Assembly (NCBI GenBank): GCA_902363825.1
Contig: CABJBK010000017.1
Span: forward strand, 1 to 49,698
DNA length: 49,698 nucleotides
Source: Lachnospiraceae bacterium
Lineage (GTDB): Bacteria; Bacillota; Clostridia; Lachnospirales; Lachnospiraceae
Direction of reading: 5' to 3'
Part shown: piece by piece, positions 9,939 through 20,653 of the stretch
Layout: the number at the start of each line of letters is the position of its first letter
Numbering within the stretch: position 1 is the first letter of the stretch
The notes under the pieces: model-generated
The model's database searches: none
The model's input: only the letters and a program-made list of their open reading frames with translations
Told to the model about the DNA's origin: nothing
Program-made: the position numbers and the translations under genes

Positions 9939-12647
9939 ATGGCGGAAAAGAGACAGAAGAAGCAGGCGGCAAAGGCATTTGAAAAAGAGACATTTTCCAA
10001 AGATAAGGAAGTGACTGGAGCAAAACATACAGAACACAGGCAGGATAACACCTTTTCAGCGGAAAATCAGTATAGTGCCAGTGAGAAGCCTGTGAGCAAT
10101 CTGCCACGGGATGCGAACCATGGCAGTCATAGAAGAAATGCAACTTCTGGTTACAGCGTCCAGAAGTCAGAGTTTAATACTGGGACAGAATACAGGAAAA
10201 ATAATAAGAAAAAATATTACCGACAGCAACAACAGGACACTTCTGGTCACAATGTCCAGAAGTCGGAAGCCGAAGCGGAAAAGACATTCTTAAAGGAAAA
10301 CAGCTTTATCAATGAGGAAAACGGTAATGCTACAAATTTCCATACAGAGGACGCAGACAGTTTTCAGGACAATTACCACGTTAGAAATACCTACCAACGG
10401 TCTGAGGAAAAAGGAAAATATCACAAAAGGCGTGTGCAGAGAGAACACGCACACAGAGAGCGTGCAAAGTCAGAAAATGCAAAGCAGTCCGATTATGGAG
10501 ATCTTCAGACAAAGGACGCCACATTTTCGCAGGGGCAGGCGGACGAATTTACAGACCAAAAAGTACAGAAGGCTTTTGATAAGTCGGAAAAGAACCGCCG
10601 AAAGTTGCAGAAAGCAAAGGACAAGATGCCGACAAAGCGGCAGTATGAGATGAAGCGTGTCTTTGATGAACAGACCGGAAAAGCAAAGTATGTTGTGGTT
10701 CCGGTGGATGTGGAGAAGCCATTTAAACCGGATGGACTGGGAAAAACTGCGGTTCACAAGCTCCAGACCGAAAATATGTATTTTGTGCATCGCAAGATTG
10801 CAGAGACAGAAAAGGATAATTCTGCTGTGGAGGGCGCACACAAGACGGAACAGCGAGCCGAGGATATTTACCACTATATGAAGTATCACCGCAAGAGCAA
10901 GGCACAGAGAAAGCGTGACCGCTTAGAGCGATTGCACAAAAAACAGGTTACAGCGGATATGAAGCTGGAGTATGAGAAATTCATCAGTGAAAATCCACAT
11001 CTAAAGGGCAACAGTCCAAAGAAGCAGTTGCAAAGGCAGCTACAGAAACAGCGCATCAAGCGTGAGTATGCCAAGGCAAGGCGGGCAGGAGCAGAAGCCA
11101 AGACTGCAAAGGAAACATTTACAAAGACAGCCAATGCTGCAACCGGGATTGCAAAGAAGTTACAGGAAATTGCCACGAAAAATAAAACACTGATTATCAC
11201 AGTGGGTATTTTTGCACTTCTGCTCATTATGATCATGTCGGCACTATCAAGCTGCGGTTCCATGTTTACCGGAACTGTGACAACAACGATGGCAAGCACA
11301 TATCTTAGCCTTCCGGCAGAGATTGATGCAGCAGATTTATCTTTTACAGAAAAGGAAATGGAACTGCAAAATAAGATTGACCGGATTGAAACTGATTATC
11401 CGGGATATGATGAATACGATTATAACCTTGGTGCAATCGGGCATGATCCGTACACACTGATCAGTTATCTTTCCGCAGTCCATACGGAATTTACTGCCGC
11501 AGGAATAGAGAGTGAGATTCAGGAATTATTTGATGCCATGTATTCACTCACTACCGAGGAAGTAGAGGAAACACGGACAAGGACAGTCACAAAGACCGGA
11601 ACCAGAATAGTAACAAATCCGGACGGGACTACCCGTACCGAGGAATACGAGTATGAGGAGGAAGAAGAATATACCGTAACAATTCTTCGTGTCACACTTA
11701 CGGTCACACCGCTTGAGAGCATTGTAGCCGGACGCATGGACAGCGAACAGACGGAAATTTTTGGAGCCTATACGGAGACAAAAGGCGGCTTACAGGTCTT
11801 TGCTTCTCCGGTTGATTATTACTGGTATTACTATATCAGCAGTTATTATGGCTACCGGAAAAATCCAAACACCGGAGCCGAGGAGCTTCACAGGGGTGTG
11901 GATATAGCGGTGCCGACAGGAACGTTTGTATATGCGGCACATGATGGAACGGTAACAGAAGCAACTTACGATTCCTATTATGGAAATTATGTGGTGATTA
12001 CGGACAGTAAGGGATATACCACAAAATATGCCCACATGGACAGCTTAAATGTGTCCGCAGGGCAGAGTGTAAAAAAAGGTGACAGTATAGGCAAAAGCGG
12101 AAATACAGGAAGCAGTACCGGAAGCCACCTTCATATCGAATGTCTGTATAACGGGGAATATTATAACCCGTTATTTTATTTTGAAGCAGGAGAACAGACC
12201 ATTTATGGAGAAACAACGGGCGGCACCGGAGGAGGAACCAGCAATGTGATACCGCCGGAATCCTATGATGATGCAACCGTACAGACGCTTATGCGTGAAG
12301 CAAACAGGTATCTGGGAATGCCATATACTTTTGGCGGCACAGCTCCGGCTAGTTTTGACTGTTCCGGTTTTGTATGCTGGGTATTTTCAAACAGTGGCGT
12401 ACATAACCTGCCAAGAACCACAGCACAGGGCATTTATGACCAGTGTACTCCGGTATCAGCGGCAGATGCAAAGGCAGGGGACATTATATTTTTTACAGGA
12501 ACCTATAATGCAGGACGTCCGGTTACACACGTTGGTATCTACTGTGGAAACGGTACGATGGTGCATTGCGGTGATCCAATTCAGTACACATCAATCAATA
12601 CTTCTTACTGGCAGAGCCATTTCTATGGTTTTGGAAGATTGAATTAG
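9939..12647 (+). CDS. Bifunctional cell-wall hydrolase of the transfer apparatus (M23 + NlpC/P60, CD1107-type)
   Basis: The 902-residue protein has a long, charged cytoplasmic N-terminus (1-410; it includes a repeat-like TSGYSVQKSE / TSGHNVQKSE pair at about residues 68-77 and 103-112). A single membrane span lies near 416-436 (LIITVGIFALLLIMIMSAL), followed by an extracellular part. That part holds an M23 peptidase domain (H651, D655, HLH at 730-732) and a C-terminal NlpC/P60 domain (Cys808 in FDCSGF, His864 in VTHVGIYC). Both enzymes cut peptidoglycan to let the conjugation channel through. Related ICE proteins pair a lysozyme-type domain with NlpC/P60; here M23 takes the first position. 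It begins directly after the VirB4 stop. Confidence 0.93.
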   Translation: MAEKRQKKQAAKAFEKETFSKDKEVTGAKHTEHRQDNTFSAENQYSASEKPVSNLPRDANHGSHRRNATSGYSVQKSEFNTGTEYRKNNKKKYYRQQQQDTSGHNVQKSEAEAEKTFLKENSFINEENGNATNFHTEDADSFQDNYHVRNTYQRSEEKGKYHKRRVQREHAHRERAKSENAKQSDYGDLQTKDATFSQGQADEFTDQKVQKAFDKSEKNRRKLQKAKDKMPTKRQYEMKRVFDEQTGKAKYVVVPVDVEKPFKPDGLGKTAVHKLQTENMYFVHRKIAETEKDNSAVEGAHKTEQRAEDIYHYMKYHRKSKAQRKRDRLERLHKKQVTADMKLEYEKFISENPHLKGNSPKKQLQRQLQKQRIKREYAKARRAGAEAKTAKETFTKTANAATGIAKKLQEIATKNKTLIITVGIFALLLIMIMSALSSCGSMFTGTVTTTMASTYLSLPAEIDAADLSFTEKEMELQNKIDRIETDYPGYDEYDYNLGAIGHDPYTLISYLSAVHTEFTAAGIESEIQELFDAMYSLTTEEVEETRTRTVTKTGTRIVTNPDGTTRTEEYEYEEEEEYTVTILRVTLTVTPLESIVAGRMDSEQTEIFGAYTETKGGLQVFASPVDYYWYYYISSYYGYRKNPNTGAEELHRGVDIAVPTGTFVYAAHDGTVTEATYDSYYGNYVVITDSKGYTTKYAHMDSLNVSAGQSVKKGDSIGKSGNTGSSTGSHLHIECLYNGEYYNPLFYFEAGEQTIYGETTGGTGGGTSNVIPPESYDDATVQTLMREANRYLGMPYTFGGTAPASFDCSGFVCWVFSNSGVHNLPRTTAQGIYDQCTPVSAADAKAGDIIFFTGTYNAGRPVTHVGIYCGNGTMVHCGDPIQYTSINTSYWQSHFYGFGRLN

Positions 12648-12665
12648 CGAAGGGAGGAATTATTT

Positions 12666-12929
12666 TTGTCAGTAGAACGAATCAATTCACAGCTTAAAAA
12701 GGTCAGAGAGCAGATAGCACAGCTACAGGCAAAGGAAAAAGACCTTGCAGAACAGAAACAGATGGCGGAGGATGCCGAAGCCATGAAGATCATACGAAAA
12801 TATAAAATCTCATCGGAGCGTTTGCAGATGTTAAACAAGCTCAGTGAGGATGAAGTCAGAAATTTATTACAGAAACGGGAACAGGAAAAGGAGGTTTCAA
12901 TCAATGAAAAACAGGAAATTATCGGCTAG
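12666..12929 (+). CDS. DUF4315-family small coiled-coil protein
   Basis: The 87-residue protein is almost entirely predicted helix with heptad-like spacing (INSQLKKVREQIAQLQAKEKDLAEQ), followed by a KISSERLQMLNKL helix, matching DUF4315 proteins that always sit between the hydrolase and DUF4366 genes in this ICE class. The start is TTG 12666 (MSVERIN) with GGGAGG about 9 bases upstream. Its last 26 bases overlap the next gene. A structural or regulatory role in transfer is assumed from context only. Confidence 0.87.
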   Translation: MSVERINSQLKKVREQIAQLQAKEKDLAEQKQMAEDAEAMKIIRKYKISSERLQMLNKLSEDEVRNLLQKREQEKEVSINEKQEIIG

Positions 12930-14640
12930 GGCGGTAGTGTCCCTTATGCTGTCGGCAATACTTTTTTGTATGCCGATTGGTGCATTTTTTGCCAACAGGA
13001 CAAATACGATAGAAGTTCATGCGGAGGATACTGCCGAGCAGAAAACGGAAAGTGCAAGTGACGCAGAAAATACAGTTACACCCGGCAATGGCAGGGAAGA
13101 AAATTCAGGAACAGATACCGGAGAGGGAAAGACGGAAAATTCCACAGAAGGCACAACAGAAGATTCGTCTGAAGAAACACAGCCTGCCGCAAAATGCACC
13201 TGCAAAGAAAAGTGCAGCCAGTATGCGGTGGATGAAGATTGTGAGGTGTGTGCAAAGGATTATAAGGAATGTGCTTATATCAATCCGAGCGTAAAAATTA
13301 CAATCAATACACCTTCTGGGTGGCATAACGATACCACGAAAGTAACAGTCAAGGTGGAGGATACTATTGTATCCGGCAATTTTACCATTCAGACAGTAAA
13401 GGCAAAAGTCGGACAGAATGGAAGCTGGACAGATATTACCGAAGATATGTACATAGAGATTTCCGAGAACAGCACCATTTATGTGCAGGTCACAGACCAG
13501 AAGGGCAAGACCTACGAGAAAAACCGTTATATCAAGTGTTTTGATTTTACCAAGCCTACCTTAAATGCGGCAGTCAGCGACGGTCTTTTGAGCATTCAGG
13601 CACATGATACGGATTCCGGTATCAAGGCAATCTATGTCAATGGCTATGAGTTTACAGAGCATACGAATGGAGCCTTGAATATCCGTCTGCAACAGTTCGA
13701 TGCAGGGTATCAGTATTTCACGATTTCTGCCATGGATAATGCAGGAAATACCTCTGAAATCTATAAAACAGCCAATCCGTATTACACCGATCCGGAGAAT
13801 AAGGACAGCAATGAAAAAGATCCGGCACAGCAGCTCCCGGTGGATGCGTCGGCAACCAAACCTAGCTCTGCAACCGCACAGGTCACAGAACATACAAAAA
13901 CGGATGTGAATGGAAATACAGTTTCCCAGACAGGCAGTGGAACAACTTCAAGCAGTTCCACAACAGCAAAGCAATCTCCAAGTACGGGAGATACTTCTAA
14001 GGATGCAGACCAGAGCAGTGACAGTCAGACTTCTGAAAAAGGCAAGGAATTTTACACAATCCAGACTGCATCCGAGAAAGTATTTTATCTGGTAATTGAC
14101 CGTGACGGGGAGGATGAAAAGGTGTATTTCCTTACCGAAGTCAGCGAAAATGACCTGTTAAATACCACAACGGATAACAGCGAGACACTTCCGAAAAATT
14201 CAGCGGCTTTGGAATCTGCAATCCCTACCAAAGACAGCGCATTATCCAACAATAATGCTGATACCACAGGAGAGAAAACACAGGAAACAGAAAGTGTTGA
14301 GGACAGCACCGAAGATAGCACGGAGGATACAAGTGAGCCGAAAGAGGATACCGCAAAAGCAGATGGTTCCGGCTTTACATATATTTTAATGGGAATTGCT
14401 GCGGTAGCTGTGATCGGCGTAGTATATGTTGTGAAGTCCAAGAAGAAAAAGGAAAACTTTATTGATGAGGATGAAGATGAGGACGAGCTTGACGAGGACT
14501 ATGATTATGAGGACGAGGAAGAAAATGAGCAGAGTTCCGACGAATCATTCTTAAATGGTGGGGACGATGCTGTGAATGACACAGAATCAGAGAATACCAC
14601 GGAACATGACAACGATGATGAAGAAAATGGGGAGGAATAG
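12904..14640 (+). CDS. DUF4366-type surface-anchored ICE protein
   Basis: The 578-residue protein starts MKNRKLSARAVVSLML with a signal-type hydrophobic segment. A Thr/Ser/Glu-rich linker follows, then a Cys-rich patch CTCKEKCS...CEVCAKDYKEC (about residues 98-124), Ig-like beta-rich repeats, a second low-complexity stretch, a membrane span near residues 497-515 (YILMGIAAVAVIGVVYVV) and a very acidic cytoplasmic tail. This is the architecture of DUF4366 (CD1108-like) proteins encoded before topoisomerase III in Tn1549-like ICEs. The ATG at 12904 is preferred over an upstream in-frame start because AAAGGAGG lies 8 bases before it and the signal segment then begins the protein. Probable role: cell-surface contact or channel component. 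Confidence 0.85.
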   Translation: MKNRKLSARAVVSLMLSAILFCMPIGAFFANRTNTIEVHAEDTAEQKTESASDAENTVTPGNGREENSGTDTGEGKTENSTEGTTEDSSEETQPAAKCTCKEKCSQYAVDEDCEVCAKDYKECAYINPSVKITINTPSGWHNDTTKVTVKVEDTIVSGNFTIQTVKAKVGQNGSWTDITEDMYIEISENSTIYVQVTDQKGKTYEKNRYIKCFDFTKPTLNAAVSDGLLSIQAHDTDSGIKAIYVNGYEFTEHTNGALNIRLQQFDAGYQYFTISAMDNAGNTSEIYKTANPYYTDPENKDSNEKDPAQQLPVDASATKPSSATAQVTEHTKTDVNGNTVSQTGSGTTSSSSTTAKQSPSTGDTSKDADQSSDSQTSEKGKEFYTIQTASEKVFYLVIDRDGEDEKVYFLTEVSENDLLNTTTDNSETLPKNSAALESAIPTKDSALSNNNADTTGEKTQETESVEDSTEDSTEDTSEPKEDTAKADGSGFTYILMGIAAVAVIGVVYVVKSKKKKENFIDEDEDEDELDEDYDYEDEEENEQSSDESFLNGGDDAVNDTESENTTEHDNDDEENGEE

Positions 14641-14642
14641 AG

Positions 14643-17983
<3,341 letters not shown>

Positions 17984-18001
17984 GCTAATTTATGTTTGAC
18001 G

Positions 18002-18120
18002 GTCAAGAGCCGGAAAAAACAGAAATCTTGCGATAACAGCCGCCCTGACGATACACTCCCCGTCCGGGCGGTTTCTATTTGAAAATCCTCATTTTCCCCA
18101 AGTCAAGAGCCGGGAAAAAC
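18002..18120. repeat. 19-bp direct repeats flanking a terminator-like hairpin
   Basis: GTCAAGAGCCGGAAAAAAC (18002-18020) recurs at 18102-18120 with one change (GGG for GGA). Exactly 100 bases separate the two starts, and the hairpin at 18040-18071 lies between them. The pair could be a binding site or the scar of a short duplication. Confidence 0.55.
18040..18078 (+). terminator. Hairpin terminator after the recombinase gene
   Basis: CCGCCC (18040-18045) pairs with GGGCGG (18066-18071) and, past one mismatch, GACG (18047-18050) pairs with CGTC (18061-18064), leaving a 10-nt loop. TTTCTATTT follows directly. This would end transcription from the recombinase gene. Confidence 0.7.
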
Positions 18121-18169
18121 ACCCGAAAAATGCCCCTATTGCGTAACAGGGGCGCAGAAAGGAGAGTTT

Positions 18170-18484
18170 ATGAGAACAGGGCTTACGAAGCAGGAAAAGA
18201 CCACCGATATTTGGTTTGACGAGAAAGACCCGTTAATCCATATCCGCACCCACAACACCGACTTAAAGAACAGGCTGACCGCATACAGCCGCCGCTACCC
18301 GGCGATCTGCAAGCTGACCGACGAGGACGCAGAAACAGGCTGCATGGAGTTTGAAATCCGCAAGGGGCGTTTCTCTTTCCGTCTGACCGCCCCATACAGC
18401 GAGGAACGGCGCAGGGCGACAAGCGAAGCGGCGAAAAAACACTCTGGCAATTTGACACACACTATTCAAAAAGATGTGGTATAA
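18170..18484 (+). CDS. Conserved hypothetical protein of mobile elements
   Basis: The 104-residue product (MRTGLTKQEKTTDIWFDEKDPLIHIRTHN...) is of a type I recall from Clostridia mobilizable elements. It has no signal or membrane segment. The body alternates short strands and helices (DPLIHIRTHNTDLKNRLTAYS; FEIRKGRFSFRLTAPYSEERR). AAAGGAG lies 6 bases before ATG 18170. The last 12 residues, after the usual EAAKKH, look unlike the rest and run into AT-rich DNA, so the native C-terminus may have been replaced when the sigma-factor cargo entered. Function unknown. Confidence 0.68.
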   Translation: MRTGLTKQEKTTDIWFDEKDPLIHIRTHNTDLKNRLTAYSRRYPAICKLTDEDAETGCMEFEIRKGRFSFRLTAPYSEERRRATSEAAKKHSGNLTHTIQKDVV

Positions 18485-18567
18485 TTTTTTGAAAAAGTTT
18501 GAGATTTGATGTAGTATTCGCCGCTGAAACCGTAGTATATAGGTGAAGCCGGAAAGGAGGCGGTGTG

Positions 18568-19128
18568 ATGATAGAAGATGAAAAAATCATTGAAATGTTT
18601 TTTGGGCGTTCAGAACAGGGCATACGGGAGCTGGATATAAAATACGGTAAAGTTTGCCACAAGTTATCGTATAACATTGTAAACAGCAGACAGGACGCGG
18701 AGGAGTGCGTCAATGACGCTTACTTAGGGGCGTGGAACGCAATCCCCCCGGCGAAGCCAAACCCGCTTTTGGCCTATATCTGTAAAATCGTTCGGAACAT
18801 TTCACTGAAAATCTATTACAGAAAGGAAGCAGCCAAACGCAGCAGCACTTACACGATTGCTATGGAGGAAATCGAAGCCTGTATAGCAGACCCGAACACA
18901 GTGGAAGCCGAGATTGAAGCCAGAGAGTTGGCCCGTATCATTGAAAGTTTTCTGGACACGCTGACCGTTGAAAACCGCGTTATTTTCATGCGCCGCTATT
19001 GGTTTTCCGACAGCTATAAGGACATAGCCGAGTTTATGGGGCTTTCAGAAAAAAACATTTCTGTCCGGCTGACCCGTATCCGCGAGAAGATGAAGCAATA
19101 TTTGATTGAAAGAGAGGTATTCGTATGA
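18568..19128 (+). CDS. ECF-type RNA polymerase sigma factor
   Basis: The 186-residue protein has a sigma region 2 (SYNIVNSRQDAEECVNDAYLG and WNAIPPAKPNPLLAYICKIVRN, residues about 35-80) and a region 4 helix-turn-helix (VIFMRRYWFSDSYKDIAEFMG, then SEKNISVRLTRIREKMK, residues about 135-180). Short sigma factors of this type direct polymerase to a few promoters and are usually held by a membrane anti-sigma factor. The next gene starts within its stop (ATGA overlap) and encodes a single-span membrane protein, fitting that pairing. GTG 18565 and ATG 18568 are adjacent; AAAGGAGG lies about 8 bases before ATG. The target promoters are not known. Confidence 0.88.
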   Translation: MIEDEKIIEMFFGRSEQGIRELDIKYGKVCHKLSYNIVNSRQDAEECVNDAYLGAWNAIPPAKPNPLLAYICKIVRNISLKIYYRKEAAKRSSTYTIAMEEIEACIADPNTVEAEIEARELARIIESFLDTLTVENRVIFMRRYWFSDSYKDIAEFMGLSEKNISVRLTRIREKMKQYLIEREVFV

Positions 19129-19973
19129 ATGCAAAGAAGTTTTCCGACGCTATGAGCGAGCTTGACACAAAATATGTCGATGAAGCTCTCAACTACAAGA
19201 AGAAAGCCAAAAAGCCCATTTGGGTAAAGTGGGGGGCTATTGCAGCTTGCTTGTGTTTGATGATACCATTGACCGCATTTGCCGTTGATATAATTCAATA
19301 TAATGCAGCGGTTGATTATCTCAATTCTCTCGGCATTGCTGTTGAAGATTTGAGCGACTATTCTCATAAAGAAATAAAAGAAGCTGCAAAAACGATTGAC
19401 GCAGGAGAAAGTAACCCGTTGACTGAAGAAATCCTTAGTCTAATACCAGAAAACAAAAAACCGCTCGATACACCGACGCAGGTAACATCTGAGCAAATTA
19501 AAGAACTAACACCGACCATGACAAGAGAAGATGTTCTTTCTCTTTTAGGTGACACACAAGATGTTGGCTCAGGCATTTATATATATCTTTACGAAGTAGA
19601 CCAACAATACCTGCTGCGTATTCCTTTTGCAAGCGATGAAGCACAATTAGGTGTAACAGGAGAAGATTTGCTAAAGGCATTGGTTCCCATTTCTGGAGAT
19701 ATTGCTCCTATGGTCTATGTAAATGATACGCTTTATCAAATCGTTGACTCTCAACCCAACTTCGCAGATGAAAAAAGTTCTTTCAATTTGTTAGGAAAAA
19801 TCGAAAACACAGTTAGTTCTTCGGAAGAACCAAAAGAAAATTTCCAAGCAAATGATGATATTGTAGGGGCTGCGGTTTATCAGTACGGCGATAACATTGT
19901 CGTTGAGTTTGAGGGAAAATACTGGTTATATGAACACTATCATAACACAGACTTTGACGGAAACTCAGACTGA
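19125..19973 (+). CDS. Membrane-anchored anti-sigma-like / sensor protein
   Basis: The 282-residue protein has a short cytoplasmic N-terminus (1-35, KFSDAMSELDTKYVDEAL), one membrane span at about residues 36-54 (WGAIAACLCLMIPLTAFAV) and an extracellular part. The outer part contains a stretch resembling SmpA/OmlA-type modules (TPTMTREDVLSLLGDTQDVGSG) and a C-terminal GAAVYQYGDNIVVEFEGKYWLYE module. The cytoplasmic tail is the natural place to hold the sigma factor encoded just upstream; the two genes overlap by four bases. The base composition is clearly richer in A and T than the flanking mobilization genes, suggesting separately acquired cargo. I cannot name the signal; anti-sigma function is inferred from context. 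Confidence 0.7.
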   Translation: MNAKKFSDAMSELDTKYVDEALNYKKKAKKPIWVKWGAIAACLCLMIPLTAFAVDIIQYNAAVDYLNSLGIAVEDLSDYSHKEIKEAAKTIDAGESNPLTEEILSLIPENKKPLDTPTQVTSEQIKELTPTMTREDVLSLLGDTQDVGSGIYIYLYEVDQQYLLRIPFASDEAQLGVTGEDLLKALVPISGDIAPMVYVNDTLYQIVDSQPNFADEKSSFNLLGKIENTVSSSEEPKENFQANDDIVGAAVYQYGDNIVVEFEGKYWLYEHYHNTDFDGNSD

Positions 19974-20062
19974 TATGCCCCACGCCCAAACAAGCCATAC
20001 TTCTGATGAAAAAGTATCCGAACAAAACCTTCTTGCAAAGTAAATAAGTTTTCTATTTTACA

Positions 20063-20093
20063 AGGGCAGCCGAGAAAATCGACTGTCCTTTTT
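20063..20093 (+). terminator. Intrinsic terminator after the sigma/anti-sigma pair
   Basis: AGGGCAG (20063-20069) pairs with CTGTCCT (20083-20089, one G-T pair), extended past one mismatch by CGA/TCG, with loop GAAAA and then TTTTT. This is a clear rho-independent terminator 90 bases after the anti-sigma-like gene. Confidence 0.8.
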
Positions 20094-20125
20094 CTATGCT
20101 TATGAGCAGAAAGGAGCAACCAACC

Positions 20126-20422
20126 ATGACAAAGCCAAGAGAGAAAACCCGCGAGGAGCTGCAAGCCGAGATTGAGGACGGAAAGAAGAAAATCCGGCAG
20201 TTTGAGAACCGGGAAAAGATGTTGCGTCAGAAGTTATCCAAAGAGGAACGCCGGACGCGCAGCCACCGCCTTATCGTCCGGGGCGCAGTCTTTGAAAGCG
20301 TTGTGCCGGAAGCAAAGAACATGACCGACGAGGAAGCCACAGCACTTCTCCGGCTTGCCTTGACGAGCCAGCCAGCGCGGGAGTTTTTGAGAAAAAGAGC
20401 CGAAGCCGGGAACGCCGAATAA
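20126..20422 (+). CDS. DUF3847-family protein
   Basis: The 98-residue protein starts MTKPREKTREELQAEIEDGKKKI, a long charged helix, followed by RSHRLIVRGAVFESVVPEAKNMTDEEA and a C-terminal helix, matching DUF3847 proteins that accompany MobA/MobL relaxases in Clostridia elements. GAAAGGAG lies about 9 bases before ATG 20126. Its place directly upstream of the oriT and relaxase suggests a relaxosome accessory role like MobC, which this element otherwise lacks; that role is inferred. Confidence 0.82.
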   Translation: MTKPREKTREELQAEIEDGKKKIRQFENREKMLRQKLSKEERRTRSHRLIVRGAVFESVVPEAKNMTDEEATALLRLALTSQPAREFLRKRAEAGNAE

Positions 20423-20426
20423 ATCC

Positions 20427-20640
20427 CTTTGGAACAAAGGGCGCACTTATACACCCTTGCGGGCGTGTGCGCTCTGCCGAGGGCTTATCTCCGCACAGGG
20501 AGATTTCCCCGCGCTCCGATATGGCGGCTTTGCCGCAACAAGGGGCTGCACCCCTTGCGCCGCTTTGCGGCTATCCCTGCACACCCACAAAAACAGTACA
20601 CCCGCCGTTGGCGTCTGTACCATTTTTGCGGGTTTTATTA
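20427..20640 (-). other. oriT: Origin of transfer with IncQ-type nic core
   Basis: The minus strand carries TAAGTGCGCCCT at 20449-20438, identical to the RSF1010/R1162 (IncQ, MOBQ) nic core TAAGTGCG/CCCT. The nick would fall between 20442 and 20441. Directly 5' of it on the minus strand is an imperfect inverted repeat (ACACGCCC, loop, GGGTGT), as in IncQ origins. Further hairpins fill the region: CCCTTT/AAAGGG (20427-20442), TCTCC/GGAGA, GCGGC/GCCGC, AAGGGG/CCCCTT and GCCGC/GCGGC up to about 20575. A MobA/MobL relaxase gene, the enzyme class that acts on this core, starts just downstream. No coding signal is seen in this 230-base gap. Confidence 0.82.
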
Positions 20641-20653
20641 TCCTATCCGGGAG

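Noticed and set aside
10140..10265. TSGYSVQKSE / TSGHNVQKSE repeats as a mobile or regulatory repeat
   Set aside because: They are a short internal protein repeat in the disordered N-terminus of the hydrolase and are explained by the coding frame.
20429..20653. Upstream 75 codons of the relaxase open frame as a coding extension
   Set aside because: The stretch is filled with oriT hairpins and the nic core, is not relaxase-like and has no ribosome site.
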